A stretch of 64,000 nt of DNA, taken from Paracoccus sp. R12_2 (GTDB taxonomy: Bacteria > Pseudomonadota > Alphaproteobacteria > Rhodobacterales > Rhodobacteraceae). This document shows positions 1 through 8,666 of this stretch, one piece after another. The translations under genes and the position numbers were made by a program. The notes under the pieces are model-generated. The model ran no database searches, had not been told where the DNA came from, and saw nothing but the letters and a program-made list of their open reading frames with translations. The DNA is taken from NCBI RefSeq assembly GCF_017744015.1, contig NZ_JAGHRA010000001.1, forward strand, positions 372,001 through 436,000, read 5' to 3'. Within the stretch, counting starts at the first letter, position 1; every line of letters starts with the position of its first letter.

Positions 1-2399
1 CGCGCGCGATCCACGACCGAGGCGGGCAGCCCCGCCAGCCGTGCGACCTGCACACCATAGGAACGGTCCGCCGCGCCCTTGCGGACCTCGTGCAGAAAGA
101 TCACGTCGCCGTCCCATTCGCGCACCGCGACGGTGGCGTTCTCGACCCCGTCCAGCTTGGCGGTCAGGGCGGTCATTTCATGGTAATGCGTGGCAAACAG
201 CGCGCGGCATCGGTTGACGGCGTGCAGATGCTCCATCACGGCCCAGGCGATGGACAGCCCGTCCCAGGTCGCCGTGCCACGCCCGATCTCGTCCAGGATG
301 ACCAGCGCATGATCGTCGGCCTGATTGAGGATTGCCGCCGTCTCGACCATCTCGACCATGAAGGTGGACCGGCCCCGCGCCAGATCGTCGGCGGCCCCCA
401 CGCGACTGAACAACTGGCTGACCATGCCGATATGGGCGCTGCGCGCGGGCACGAAGGCTCCGGCCTGCGCCAGCACCGCGATCAGCGCATTCTGCCGCAG
501 AAAGGTCGATTTACCGGCCATGTTCGGGCCGGTCAGCAGCCAGATCGCGGGGGTATCGCCCGCCGTCAGATCGCAGTCATTGGCGACAAAGCTTTCGGAT
601 TTCCGCTTCAACGCGCGTTCGACCACGGGATGGCGTCCACCCTCGATCTGAAAGACCCGGCTGTCATCGACGCGCGGACGCGTCCATCCCTCGCCGGTGG
701 CGATGTCGGCGAAGGCGGCGGCCAGATCGATCTCGGCCAGCGCCCGTGCGGCCTGCCCGATCTGTGCGGCGCGGTCCAGCACCGCATCGCGCAGCCGGGC
801 GAAGATGTTCCGTTCGATCTGCAGCGCGCGGTCGCGGGCGTTCAGGATCCGGGTTTCCAGTTCGGACAGCTCGACCGTGGTGAAGCGGATCTGGTTGGCG
901 GTGGTCTGGCGGTGAATGAAGATATCGGACATCGCCCGCATCCGGTCGGCATGCGTGGTCGTCGTCTCGATGAAATATCCCAGCACGTTGTTGTGCCGGA
1001 TCTTCAGGCTTTGCACACCGGATTTCGCGGCATAGTCCGCCTGCATCGACGCGATCACGCCACGTCCCTCGTCGCGCAGTCGGCGGGTCTGATCCAGATC
1101 CTCGTCGTATTCGGGGGCGACGAAGCCGCCGTCGCGGGCCAGCAGAGGCGGCTCGGCCACCAGCGCATCGTCCAGCAGGTCGATCAGGTCATCATGTCCG
1201 GTCAGATCCCGCGCGGCCCAGGCCAGCACCCGGGTTGCATCCGCCGGCATCCGCGTGGCGATCCCGGCGCCCTGTGTCAGCCCGGCACGGATCGCCGCCA
1301 GATCCCGCGGCCCACCCCGGTCCAGCGCCAGGCGCGACAGCGCGCGATCCATGTCGGGTACGCGTCCCAGCGCGGCGTGCAGATCGGCCGACAGCCGCGC
1401 GTCATCGACCAGCAGCGACACCGCCTCCTGCCGTGCATGGATCAGCGCCAGATCGCGGCTTGGCGCGCTGATACGTCGTTCCAGCAGCCGCGCCCCCGCC
1501 GCCGTCACGGTGCGGTCGATGGCGGTCAGCAACGACCCCTCGCGCCCGCCCGACAGGGCCTGGGTCAGTTCCAGGTTGCGACGCGTCGCGGCATCGATCT
1601 GCATCGCGCCGCCCGCGTTCTCGCGCAGCGGCGGGCGCATCAGCGGCAGCCTGCCCTTCTGCGTCATGTCCAGGTATTCGACGATCGCGCCCATCGCGGC
1701 CAGTTCGGCCCGGCTGAAATTGCCGAACCCGTCAAGCGTCTCGACCCCGTAAAGCGCACATAGACGCCGCGCGCCCGACGCGCTGTCGAAGGTACCGGCG
1801 GGCAGATCGGTCAGTGCCGCCCCGGCATCGGAGGCCAGATCGTCCAGCCCCGCATTCTCGACCGCCAGCAATTCGCGCGGGGCAAGCCGCGCCAGTTCCG
1901 GCGCAAGCCGGGACAGCGGGCAATCCATCACCTGAAACGCGCCGGTCGAGATATCGACCCAGGCCAGCGCGGCCTGATCGCGGACCTGCGCGAAGGCCGC
2001 GAGGAAATTGTGTCGTCGCGCCTCAAGCAGTGATTCCTCGGTCAGCGTGCCGGGCGTGACAAGCCGCACCACATCGCGCGCAACGACGGATTTCGATCCG
2101 CGCTTCTTCGCCTCGGCCGGGTCCTCCATCTGTTCGGCGATGGCCACGCGAAACCCCTTGCGGATCAGCGTCAGCAGATAGGATTCGGCGGCATGGACCG
2201 GCACGCCGCACATCGGGATGGGCTGACCCTGATGCGTGCCGCGTTTCGTCAGCGCGATGTCCAGCGCGGCGGCGGCGGCGACCGCGTCATCGAAGAACAT
2301 CTCGTAGAAATCGCCCATGCGATAGAACAGCAGCGCGCCGGGATTGGCGTCCCGGATCGCCAGATACTGCGCCATCATCGGTGTGGGCTGATCGCTCAT
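1..2399 (-). CDS. mutS: DNA mismatch repair protein MutS (3' end outside window)
   Basis: MutS recognises mismatched or looped bases and starts methyl-independent or MutL-directed repair. The reading frame runs leftward from an ATG at 2399 and is open to the window edge, so about 799 residues are visible and the C-terminus is missing. The mismatch-reading Phe-x-Glu motif is present as G-D-F-Y-E-M-F at residues 29-35. The ATPase core follows: Walker A (G-P-N-M-A-G-K-S-T) near residue 624 and Walker B (I-L-D-E-I-G-R-G) near residue 701, then a T-H-Y-H-E switch motif. Usual full length is about 870-880 residues, so little is lost. It diverges from the thiamine transport operon. Identification is by motifs and is very secure. 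Confidence 0.97.
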   Translation of the reverse strand, partial: MSDQPTPMMAQYLAIRDANPGALLFYRMGDFYEMFFDDAVAAAAALDIALTKRGTHQGQPIPMCGVPVHAAESYLLTLIRKGFRVAIAEQMEDPAEAKKRGSKSVVARDVVRLVTPGTLTEESLLEARRHNFLAAFAQVRDQAALAWVDISTGAFQVMDCPLSRLAPELARLAPRELLAVENAGLDDLASDAGAALTDLPAGTFDSASGARRLCALYGVETLDGFGNFSRAELAAMGAIVEYLDMTQKGRLPLMRPPLRENAGGAMQIDAATRRNLELTQALSGGREGSLLTAIDRTVTAAGARLLERRISAPSRDLALIHARQEAVSLLVDDARLSADLHAALGRVPDMDRALSRLALDRGGPRDLAAIRAGLTQGAGIATRMPADATRVLAWAARDLTGHDDLIDLLDDALVAEPPLLARDGGFVAPEYDEDLDQTRRLRDEGRGVIASMQADYAAKSGVQSLKIRHNNVLGYFIETTTTHADRMRAMSDIFIHRQTTANQIRFTTVELSELETRILNARDRALQIERNIFARLRDAVLDRAAQIGQAARALAEIDLAAAFADIATGEGWTRPRVDDSRVFQIEGGRHPVVERALKRKSESFVANDCDLTAGDTPAIWLLTGPNMAGKSTFLRQNALIAVLAQAGAFVPARSAHIGMVSQLFSRVGAADDLARGRSTFMVEMVETAAILNQADDHALVILDEIGRGTATWDGLSIAWAVMEHLHAVNRCRALFATHYHEMTALTAKLDGVENATVAVREWDGDVIFLHEVRKGAADRSYGVQVARLAGLPASVVDRA

Positions 2400-2504
2400 G
2401 GATGTCCTTCGCCTGTCTTTGCCGGCGTTTCTAGCTGTCCGCGGGCGGCTTGGAAACCGCGCTTTCACCTTGCAGCGCGCCGCATTCGCACTATGTTTCC
2501 GGGA

Positions 2505-2590
2505 TACCTCGGGGGGCCCTGACCGGCTGAGACGCGACACGCGGACCCGTTGAACCTGATCCGGTTAAAACCCGGCGGAGGGAAGGTGGC
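2505..2590 (+). ncRNA. TPP riboswitch (THI element)
   Basis: The conserved TPP aptamer blocks are visible in order: CTGAGA at 2527-2532, ACCTGATCCGGTTAA at 2553-2567, then an ACCCGGCGGAGGGA block ending at 2582. The G-rich segment near 2510 can pair with the distal part to close the aptamer. It lies 45 to 50 bases before thiB, the first gene of a thiamine importer, so it should shut expression when thiamine pyrophosphate is plentiful. In Gram-negative bacteria this class usually acts by hiding the ribosome binding site; the GGAGG at 2622 just before thiB fits that, but the switching helix was not folded here. End points are approximate. Confidence 0.95.
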
Positions 2591-2634
2591 GCTGTCCTTT
2601 CTTTCGAAACACCGAAGACGAAGGAGGACCGGCG

Positions 2635-3633
2635 ATGACAAGAACCCTGATATCCGTTGCCCTGCTGGCTGCGACCGCTGCGGGCGCATCACCTGTGGCG
2701 GCACAGGACAAGCCCGTGCTGACCGTCTATGCGGGCGACTATATCGCCAGCGAATGGGGTCCCGGCCCGAAGATCGAAACGGGGTTCGAGGCGCTCTGCG
2801 ACTGCGATCTGCAATTCGTGACCGGCGACATCCTGCCCCGCATCCTGATGGAGGGCGAGAATACCGATGCCGACATCGTCTTCGGGCTGAACACCGACGT
2901 GACGGCCCGCGCCCGCGCCTCGGGGCTGTTTGCCCCGCATGGTCAGGACACGACCGAGATGACGCTGCCGGTCGAATGGACCGACGATGTCTTCCTGCCC
3001 TATAACTGGGGCGAGACGGCCTTCATCTACGACGACACGCGGCTGGAAAATCCGCCCGCCAGCTTCGACGAACTGCTGAATGCGCCCGACGACCTGAAGA
3101 TCGTGATCCAGGATCCGCGCGCCTCGATCTCGGGACTGGCGCTGCTGTTGTGGGTCAAGGGCGTCTATGGCGATCAGGCGCCCGAGGCGTGGGAAAAGCT
3201 GGCGCCAAAGGTGCTGACCGTCACCAAGGGCTGGTCGGAAAGCTATGGCATGTTCACCGACGGCGAGGCCGACATGGTGCTGTCCTACACGACCTCGCCC
3301 GCCTATCACATCGCGGCCGAGGACGATCTGACCAAGAAAGCCGCGATCTTTCCCGAAGGTCACTATTTCATGGCCGAACTGGCCGCACAGGTGAATGGCA
3401 CCGACCAGCCGGAACTGGCACAGCAGTTCATGGACTGGATCCTGACGTCCGATTTCCAGAAGACCATCCCGCTGGCCAACTGGTCGCTGCCCGCCAAGCT
3501 GCCGGAAGACGAATGGCCGCAGGTGATGCGCGACCTGCCGCGCCCCGAAAAGACGCTGTTCTACACGGAAGAAGAGGCCGAGGCGCTGCGTCAGCCCGCG
3601 CTTGACGAATGGCTGCGCGCGTTCTCGCGCTGA
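2635..3633 (+). CDS. thiB: thiamine ABC transporter substrate-binding protein
   Basis: Periplasmic protein that binds thiamine or its phosphates and delivers them to the ThiPQ membrane complex. It is 332 residues long, normal for ThiB. Residues 1-23 form a typical signal peptide (basic start, hydrophobic core, Val-Ala-Ala before Gln-Asp). The mature start L-T-V-Y-A-G-D-Y and the later W-T-D-D-V-F-L-P-Y-N-W-G segment are characteristic of this extracellular binding protein family. An AGGAGG-type ribosome site lies 8 bases before the ATG. It is first in a three-gene operon headed by a TPP riboswitch and its end overlaps thiP by 25 bases, which suggests coupled translation. Substrate is inferred from the riboswitch plus family. 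Confidence 0.95.
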   Translation: MTRTLISVALLAATAAGASPVAAQDKPVLTVYAGDYIASEWGPGPKIETGFEALCDCDLQFVTGDILPRILMEGENTDADIVFGLNTDVTARARASGLFAPHGQDTTEMTLPVEWTDDVFLPYNWGETAFIYDDTRLENPPASFDELLNAPDDLKIVIQDPRASISGLALLLWVKGVYGDQAPEAWEKLAPKVLTVTKGWSESYGMFTDGEADMVLSYTTSPAYHIAAEDDLTKKAAIFPEGHYFMAELAAQVNGTDQPELAQQFMDWILTSDFQKTIPLANWSLPAKLPEDEWPQVMRDLPRPEKTLFYTEEEAEALRQPALDEWLRAFSR

Positions 3634-5153
3634 GATCGGGCCTTGGCGGGCCGGCGGTCGCCGCCGGTCTGGGGGCGCTGATCCTTGGCACGCTGGCCGC
3701 CGTCGCGTGGCAGGCGCAGGGTCTTTCGGGGCTGGGCCCATGGGACTGGCGCGCGGTCCGCTTTACCGTCTGGCAGGCGGCGCTGTCAGCGGCCCTGTCG
3801 GCGGTGCTGGCGATCCCCGTGGCGCGCGCGCTGGCCCGGCGGCGCTTTGCCGGCCGCGGCGCGCTGGTCACGCTGCTGGGGGCGCCGTTCATCCTGCCGG
3901 TGATCGTGGCGATCATGGGGCTGATCGCGGTCTTCGGCAGAAACGGCGCGATCAACGAGGCACTGCGCGGCGCGGGCCTGCCGGAATTCATCATCTATGG
4001 CTGGCAGGGGGTGATCCTCGCGCATGTGTTCTTCAACCTGCCGCTGTCGGTCCGGTTGATCCTGCAGGGTTGGCAGGCGATCCCGGCGGAACGGTTCCGG
4101 CTGGCCGAAAGCCTTGGCTTTGCGCCGCGCGACGTGGCCCGGCATCTGGAACGCCCGATGCTGCGCGCGGTGCTGCCCGGCGTCTGGCTGGCGGTCTTCC
4201 TGGTCTGCCTGACTTCGTTCGCGGTGGCGCTGACGCTGGGGGGCGGACCATCCGCCACAACGGTCGAGCTGGCCATCTATCAGGCGTTCCGGTTCGATTT
4301 CGACCTGGGCAAGGCTGCGACGCTGGGGCTGGTGCAGATCGGGCTGTGCCTTGCGGCGATGGTGCTGGCGCGGCGGATCAGCATTCCCGCCGCGTTCGGC
4401 ACCGGGCTGGACCAGACGCAGGGGCCGCGCGGGCCGCGCGGCTGGCGCGTCGGAACCGATGCGCTTGCCATCATGCTGGCGGCGCTGTTCCTGCTGTGGC
4501 CGATCATGGCGGTCACGGTCCAGGGCCTGCCGCGCATCCCCTCCCTGCCGCCCGAGGTCTGGACCGCGGCGCTGCGGTCCGTCGTCATGGCACTGATTTC
4601 GGCCGGTCTGGCGCTGGCGATGTGCCTGACGCTGGCGCTGGCCATCGCGCGCGGTCGCGCCGCCTGGATCGAGGCGGCCGGGATGCTGCCGATCATCGCC
4701 TCGCCGCTGGTCCTTGGCACCGGGTTGTTCATCCTGCTGCGCGGCTGGTTTTCAACGGACGCGCTGGCGCTGCCGGTGACCGTGGCGATCAACGCGATCA
4801 TGGCCCTGCCCTTCGGGCTGCGCGCACTGATCCCGGCGGCACAGGCCCTGCGCGAGGATTACGGGCGGCTGGCGGATTCGCTGGACATGCGCGGGCTGGC
4901 ACGGCTGCGGCACCTGACGCTGCCCCGGCTGGCCCGGCCGCTTGGCTTCGCGGGCGGTCTGGCCGCCGCGCTGGCGATGGGCGATCTGGGGGTCATCACA
5001 CTGTTTGCCACCGATCAGCCGACCCTGCCGCTGAAGCTGTATCAGCTGATGGGGTCCTATCGCATGACCGACGCCTCGGCCTGCGCCGTGTTGCTGATGG
5101 CGATCAGCTTTGCGCTGTTCTGGCTGTTCGACCGAGGAGGCCGCCTTGCTTGA
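3609..5153 (+). CDS. thiP: thiamine/thiamine pyrophosphate ABC transporter permease
   Basis: Inner-membrane permease of the thiamine importer, 514 residues, close to the usual ThiP length of about 535. Hydrophobic segments occur across the whole chain and fall into two homologous halves, as expected of a fused double permease in the Fe3+/thiamine-type family. Each half has an EAA-like cytoplasmic loop that docks on the ATPase, for example A-E-S-L-G-F-A-P-R-D-V-A near residue 160 and a matching A-D-S-L-D-M-R-G-L-A-R-L loop near residue 425. The start codon lies inside the thiB end, so the two genes overlap by 25 bases. It overlaps the thiQ start by 8 bases at the other end. Confidence 0.94.
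   Translation: MAARVLALRSGLGGPAVAAGLGALILGTLAAVAWQAQGLSGLGPWDWRAVRFTVWQAALSAALSAVLAIPVARALARRRFAGRGALVTLLGAPFILPVIVAIMGLIAVFGRNGAINEALRGAGLPEFIIYGWQGVILAHVFFNLPLSVRLILQGWQAIPAERFRLAESLGFAPRDVARHLERPMLRAVLPGVWLAVFLVCLTSFAVALTLGGGPSATTVELAIYQAFRFDFDLGKAATLGLVQIGLCLAAMVLARRISIPAAFGTGLDQTQGPRGPRGWRVGTDALAIMLAALFLLWPIMAVTVQGLPRIPSLPPEVWTAALRSVVMALISAGLALAMCLTLALAIARGRAAWIEAAGMLPIIASPLVLGTGLFILLRGWFSTDALALPVTVAINAIMALPFGLRALIPAAQALREDYGRLADSLDMRGLARLRHLTLPRLARPLGFAGGLAAALAMGDLGVITLFATDQPTLPLKLYQLMGSYRMTDASACAVLLMAISFALFWLFDRGGRLA
5134..5140 (+). promoter_or_regulatory. ribosome binding site that fixes the thiQ TTG start
   Basis: A strong GAGGAGG sequence stands 5 bases before TTG at 5146, inside the end of thiP. 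The frame has an upstream ATG at 5110 that lacks such a site and would add twelve residues unlike the ThiQ family. The TTG at 5146 is therefore the likely start. Confidence 0.8.
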
Positions 5154-5838
5154 GTTTCGCGACACCATCACCACGCGTGGCGATTTCACCCTGCGGGCCG
5201 ATCTGCGCATCGAACCCGGCCGTCGCGTCGCGGTCATCGGTGCCTCGGGGTCAGGCAAGTCCACGCTGCTGTCGCTGGTCGGCGGGTTCCTAACGCCCGA
5301 TCAGGGACGCATCTTGTGGGACGGGCAGGACATCACCGACCTGCCGCCGGGCGAAAGGCCCGCGTCGTTCCTGTTTCAGGACCAGAACCTGTTTCCGCAT
5401 CTGACCGTCGCCCAGAATGTCGGGCTGGGGCTGCGCCCGGATCTGCGGCTGAACGGTGCGCAGCAGGCGCGGGTCTCGCAGGTGCTGGATCAGGTCGGGC
5501 TGGACGGCATGGCCCAGCGCCGCCCCGCCAGCCTGTCGGGCGGCCAGCAAAGCCGTGTCGCCCTGGCCCGCGTCCTGCTGCGGGCAAGGCCGATCCTGCT
5601 GCTGGACGAACCCTTCGCCGCGCTGGGACCGGCGTTGAAGACCGAAATGCTGGACCTGCTGTCGGGTATCGCGGACCAGACCGGCGCGACGGTGCTGATG
5701 GTCACGCATGATCCGCGCGACGCCCGCGCCTTCGCCCCCGACACGGTCCTGATCCAGGATGGCCGTGCCGATCCGCCGACGCCCACGGACCCGCTGCTGG
5801 ACGATCCGCCGCCCGGCCTGCGCGCCTATCTGGGTTGA
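5146..5838 (+). CDS. thiQ: thiamine ABC transporter ATP-binding protein
   Basis: ATPase that powers thiamine import through ThiP. Starting at the TTG codon it has 230 residues, the normal ThiQ length. Walker A (G-A-S-G-S-G-K-S-T) is at residues 32-40, the signature L-S-G-G-Q-Q-S-R near 126, Walker B (I-L-L-L-D-E-P) near 148, and the switch histidine in V-T-H-D near 188. The gene follows thiP with an 8-base overlap and ends the riboswitch-controlled operon. Its stop codon directly abuts the stop codon of the minus-strand AhpD-like gene, with no base between them. Confidence 0.95.
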   Translation: MLEFRDTITTRGDFTLRADLRIEPGRRVAVIGASGSGKSTLLSLVGGFLTPDQGRILWDGQDITDLPPGERPASFLFQDQNLFPHLTVAQNVGLGLRPDLRLNGAQQARVSQVLDQVGLDGMAQRRPASLSGGQQSRVALARVLLRARPILLLDEPFAALGPALKTEMLDLLSGIADQTGATVLMVTHDPRDARAFAPDTVLIQDGRADPPTPTDPLLDDPPPGLRAYLG

Positions 5839-6177
5839 TCAGCCCTCGGCCAGCTGATCCCACACCGCCATCGCCTTGGCCGCATACATCAGCCCCGGAC
5901 CGCCCGCCATGTTGATCGCCATGGCGCAGACATCGGCCATCTCCTCGCGACTGGCGCCGGTCTTCATCAGGGCCTCGACGTGGAATTCGATGCAGGGCAT
6001 GCAGCGCGTGGCGATGGCGATGCCAAGGGCCACGAATTCCTTTTCCTTGACCCCCAGCACGCCGCCTTCCTTGATCGACTTCTGCATCGCGCCAAAGCCG
6101 CGTGTCTGATCCGGCAGTGCCCGGTTCAGGTTGCGCAACTGGTCCCGCATCTCATCCATGCTGGCCTTGCTGTCCAT
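5839..6177 (-). CDS. carboxymuconolactone decarboxylase (AhpD-like) family protein
   Basis: Small helical protein of 112 residues in the AhpD/CMD superfamily. The redox motif is seen as Cys59-Met-Pro-Cys62 followed by His66, and a Glu-Lys-Glu stretch lies just before it; this is the proton-relay and disulfide arrangement known for alkylhydroperoxidase-type members. The start at 6177 is preferred because GGAGAGG sits 6 bases upstream, while a further upstream ATG at 6207 has no such site. A role in peroxide or thiol redox chemistry is family knowledge; the substrate cannot be told. It stands alone, converging on thiQ. Confidence 0.85.
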   Translation of the reverse strand: MDSKASMDEMRDQLRNLNRALPDQTRGFGAMQKSIKEGGVLGVKEKEFVALGIAIATRCMPCIEFHVEALMKTGASREEMADVCAMAINMAGGPGLMYAAKAMAVWDQLAEG

Positions 6178-6297
6178 GTTCCGCCTCTCCGATACATTCC
6201 TTGTCATGAATATTGCATCGACAAGGCACCGGCAAGATCAACGTCTGCGGCTGACAGGCCGTCGAAGTCCATCCGTGTTAGATCGCCAATTTCGACC

Positions 6298-6330
6298 GAT
6301 ATATAACGGTCTGGACTCGCTAGATATATC
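6298..6330. promoter_or_regulatory. AT-rich inverted repeat before the RTX gene
   Basis: GATATAT at 6298-6304 and ATATATC at 6324-6330 form an inverted repeat with a 19-base spacer, in a locally AT-rich stretch within otherwise GC-rich DNA. It lies about 95-125 bases before the RTX protein start and is a candidate regulator site or promoter region. No clear -35/-10 pair was assigned. Confidence 0.35.
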
Positions 6331-6423
6331 GCATCAGTAACATATTTTTCACGGATGTTTCACGCCGCGCCGCGACCCTTGAAGCCCGGTTCAATCCAGA
6401 CCGAAAACAGGAAAGGAAAGATC

Positions 6424-8373
6424 ATGGTTTTCTGGGTAGGCACTAACGGAAACGACACGGCGCCCAACTCGAACGGCGCCGACCAGCTTTACGGGCTGGG
6501 CGGCAACGATCGCATCAACGGGCTGGGCGGCAACGACTATATCAGCGGCGGGTCAGGCAATGACATCCTGACCGGCGGCGGCGGCACCGATACCGTCTAT
6601 GGCGGTACCGGCAACGACACGATCCGGTCCAGCGGGTTCGGCGTCTATGACGGCGATTCCGGCAACGACTATGTCTATGCGGGCCTCGGCACGCCCGAGA
6701 CGCTGCGCGGCGGCACCGGCATCGACTGGCTGAACACCACCAGCTTCAGCGGCAATTATACGGTCAACCTGACGTCCGGCGCGACCAACTTCGCCGGCGA
6801 AAGCTTTATCGAGTTCGAGAATCTTTATTCCGGCAGCGGCAGCGACAACCTGACCGGCACGACGGGCGCCAACCGCATCTATGGCAATGCCGGAAACGAC
6901 CGGATCAACGGTCTGGGCGGGAACGACTATATCAGCGGCGGCTCGGGCAATGACATCCTGACCGGCGGCGGCGGCACCGATACCGTCTATGGCGGCACCG
7001 GCAACGACACGATCCGGTCCAGCGGGTTCGGCGTCTATGACGGCGATTCCGGCAACGACTATGTCTATGCGGGCCTCGGCACGCCCGAGACGCTGCGCGG
7101 CGGCACCGGCACCGATTGGCTGAACACCGCCAGCTTCAGCGGCAACTATACGGTCAACCTGACGACCGGCGCGACCAATTATGCCGGCGAAAGCTTCGTC
7201 GAGTTCGAGAATCTTTATTCCGGCAGCGGCAACGACAACCTGACCGGCACATCGGGCGCCAACCGCATCTATGGCAATGCCGGGAACGACACGATCAACG
7301 GGTTGGGCGGCAACGACTATATCAGCGGCGGTTCGGGCAATGACAGCCTGACCGGCGGCGGTGGCACCGATACCGTCTATGGCGGTTCGGGCAACGACGC
7401 GATCCGGTCCAGCGGGTTCGGCGTCTATGACGGGCAAAATGGCAACGATGTCGTCTATGCCGGTCTGGGAACGCCCGAAACGCTGCGCGGCGGCAGCGGC
7501 ACCGACCTGCTGGACACGACCAGCTTCAATGGCAATTACCGCGTCGATCTGAACAGTGGCGCCACCAACTTTGCCGGCGAAAGCTTCACCCAGTTCGAGA
7601 ATCTGCGCGCGGGCAACGGCAATGACTCGCTGTATGGCACGGCGGGCTCGAACCGCATCTACGGCGATGACGGGAATGATCTGATCCAGGGCCGCGGCGG
7701 AAACGACTATCTGTATGGCCAGGACGACAACGACCGCGTGTATGGCGGCGGTGGAAATGACGGCATCTCCGGCGGGAATGGCCATGACAGGCTGTATGGC
7801 CAGTGGGGCAACGACCGGCTGTATGGCAATAACGGCAATGACTCGCTGGCAGGCGACGGCGGCAACGACAGCCTGTATGGCCAGTCGGGCAGCGACCGGC
7901 TGTTCGGCGGCGATGGAAACGACTTCCTGAATGGCGGCACCGCCAATGACCAGCTTTACGGGCAGAACGGCAACGACATACTGGCCGGCAGCAGCGGCGC
8001 CGACGCGTTGACCGGCGGCGGCGGCGAGGATGTCTTCCGCTTCTACAGCACGTCGGATTCTCCCTTCGGGAACTCGGCCAATTACGACACGATCCGCGAT
8101 TTCCAGGGCGCCGGCATCAATCTTGTCTCGGCGACCGAGGATCGCATCGACCTGTCCTCGATCGACGCGAATGTGCACCTGGCGGGCAACCAGGCCTTCT
8201 CCTTCAACGGCACCACCGCAGGCGGGGCAGGCACGATCTGGATGCAGAATGTCGGCAACCAGACCTGGCTGCGGGTCAATACCGACAATGACGCGGCCCC
8301 CGAGATGACGGTCAGGATCATCGACGGGGTGGATAACGCCAGCGACTACTGGGCCGGCGATTTCATCCTCTGA
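6424..8373 (+). CDS. RTX-type calcium-binding repeat protein, probably secreted by a type I system
   Basis: Protein of 649 residues made almost wholly of glycine-aspartate nonapeptides of the form G-G-x-G-N-D-x-I/L-x, the calcium-binding beta-roll repeat of RTX exoproteins. No N-terminal signal peptide is present, which fits export through a type I secretion channel using a C-terminal signal. Residues 30-419 are three 130-residue copies of one block; residues 420-530 are plain RTX repeats; the last 120 residues are repeat-free, with a D-x-I-x-D-F-x-x-G-x-D/E-x-I-D-L type segment seen in the C-terminal regions of serralysins and related proteins. AGGAAAGGAAAG precedes the ATG. No protease or lipase domain is visible, so it may be an adhesin or surface-layer component. 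No secretion genes are nearby. Confidence 0.85.
   Translation: MVFWVGTNGNDTAPNSNGADQLYGLGGNDRINGLGGNDYISGGSGNDILTGGGGTDTVYGGTGNDTIRSSGFGVYDGDSGNDYVYAGLGTPETLRGGTGIDWLNTTSFSGNYTVNLTSGATNFAGESFIEFENLYSGSGSDNLTGTTGANRIYGNAGNDRINGLGGNDYISGGSGNDILTGGGGTDTVYGGTGNDTIRSSGFGVYDGDSGNDYVYAGLGTPETLRGGTGTDWLNTASFSGNYTVNLTTGATNYAGESFVEFENLYSGSGNDNLTGTSGANRIYGNAGNDTINGLGGNDYISGGSGNDSLTGGGGTDTVYGGSGNDAIRSSGFGVYDGQNGNDVVYAGLGTPETLRGGSGTDLLDTTSFNGNYRVDLNSGATNFAGESFTQFENLRAGNGNDSLYGTAGSNRIYGDDGNDLIQGRGGNDYLYGQDDNDRVYGGGGNDGISGGNGHDRLYGQWGNDRLYGNNGNDSLAGDGGNDSLYGQSGSDRLFGGDGNDFLNGGTANDQLYGQNGNDILAGSSGADALTGGGGEDVFRFYSTSDSPFGNSANYDTIRDFQGAGINLVSATEDRIDLSSIDANVHLAGNQAFSFNGTTAGGAGTIWMQNVGNQTWLRVNTDNDAAPEMTVRIIDGVDNASDYWAGDFIL
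6511..7680 (+). repeat. three in-frame tandem 390-bp repeats inside the RTX gene
   Basis: Units start at 6511, 6901 and 7291 and are each exactly 390 bases (130 codons). Units one and two are nearly identical at the DNA level. The third has several changes, strongest in its last third. Each unit holds a run of RTX nonapeptides followed by a non-RTX segment that begins Y-A-G-L-G-T-P-E-T-L-R and ends E-F-E-N-L. The exact phase and the low divergence point to recent internal duplication. Confidence 0.93.
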
Positions 8374-8394
8374 CCCGTGATCGCTTCAGCTTCG

Positions 8395-8420
8395 GGGCGC
8401 GGCCGTCACTGGCCGCGCCC
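8395..8420. terminator. bidirectional hairpin terminator between the RTX gene and the catabolic cluster
   Basis: GGGCGCGGCC (8395-8404) and GGCCGCGCCC (8411-8420) form a perfect 10-bp stem with a 6-base loop. It follows the RTX stop by 21 bases. The stop codon of the minus-strand DUF2783 gene lies inside the hairpin, so it can serve both directions. There is no long T tract. Confidence 0.7.
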
Positions 8421-8666
8421 TTCACGCAAGTGGTTCAGCCCTGTCGCGTCAGCGGGATGGGCGTCGGCAGCGGCCTCGCCGGGCCGGGCCAGCGCGATCG
8501 CCTGCAGGATGACCTCGGCATCGCCTATATGGTTGGCCAGCAGCAGCACCAGCCGCGACCAGATCCTCAGGCTTTCGGCTTCGGTCCGGCCCTCGTGCAG
8601 ACGCAGCAGCGCGGCATACAGATCGTCATGAGCTGACAGGTGCACATCGGTTCTCAGTTCGGCCAT
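8406..8666 (-). CDS. DUF2783 small protein, possible coupling partner of the FAD monooxygenase
   Basis: An 86-residue soluble protein matching the DUF2783 type: core D-D-L-Y-A-A-L-L-x-L-H followed by a helical R-L-V-L-L-L-A-N-H-I-G-D-A stretch. It starts inside the end of the FAD monooxygenase gene (13-base overlap), so the two are translated together. The Pseudomonas putida 3-hydroxyphenylacetate 6-hydroxylase is recalled as a flavoprotein (MhaA) plus a small coupling protein (MhaB); the gene order and size here suggest the same kind of pair. That link is inference: no sequence comparison with MhaB could be made. Confidence 0.75.
   Translation of the reverse strand: MAELRTDVHLSAHDDLYAALLRLHEGRTEAESLRIWSRLVLLLANHIGDAEVILQAIALARPGEAAADAHPADATGLNHLREGRGQ

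Noticed and set aside
6511..7680. CRISPR-like array
   Set aside because: The units are 390 bases, contiguous and in frame inside a gene; there are no short direct repeats with unique spacers and no cas genes.
6553..8178. A 541-codon open frame on the minus strand with regular Val/Ile/Ala repeats
   Set aside because: It is the antisense image of the RTX repeats; its periodicity comes from the repeats themselves.
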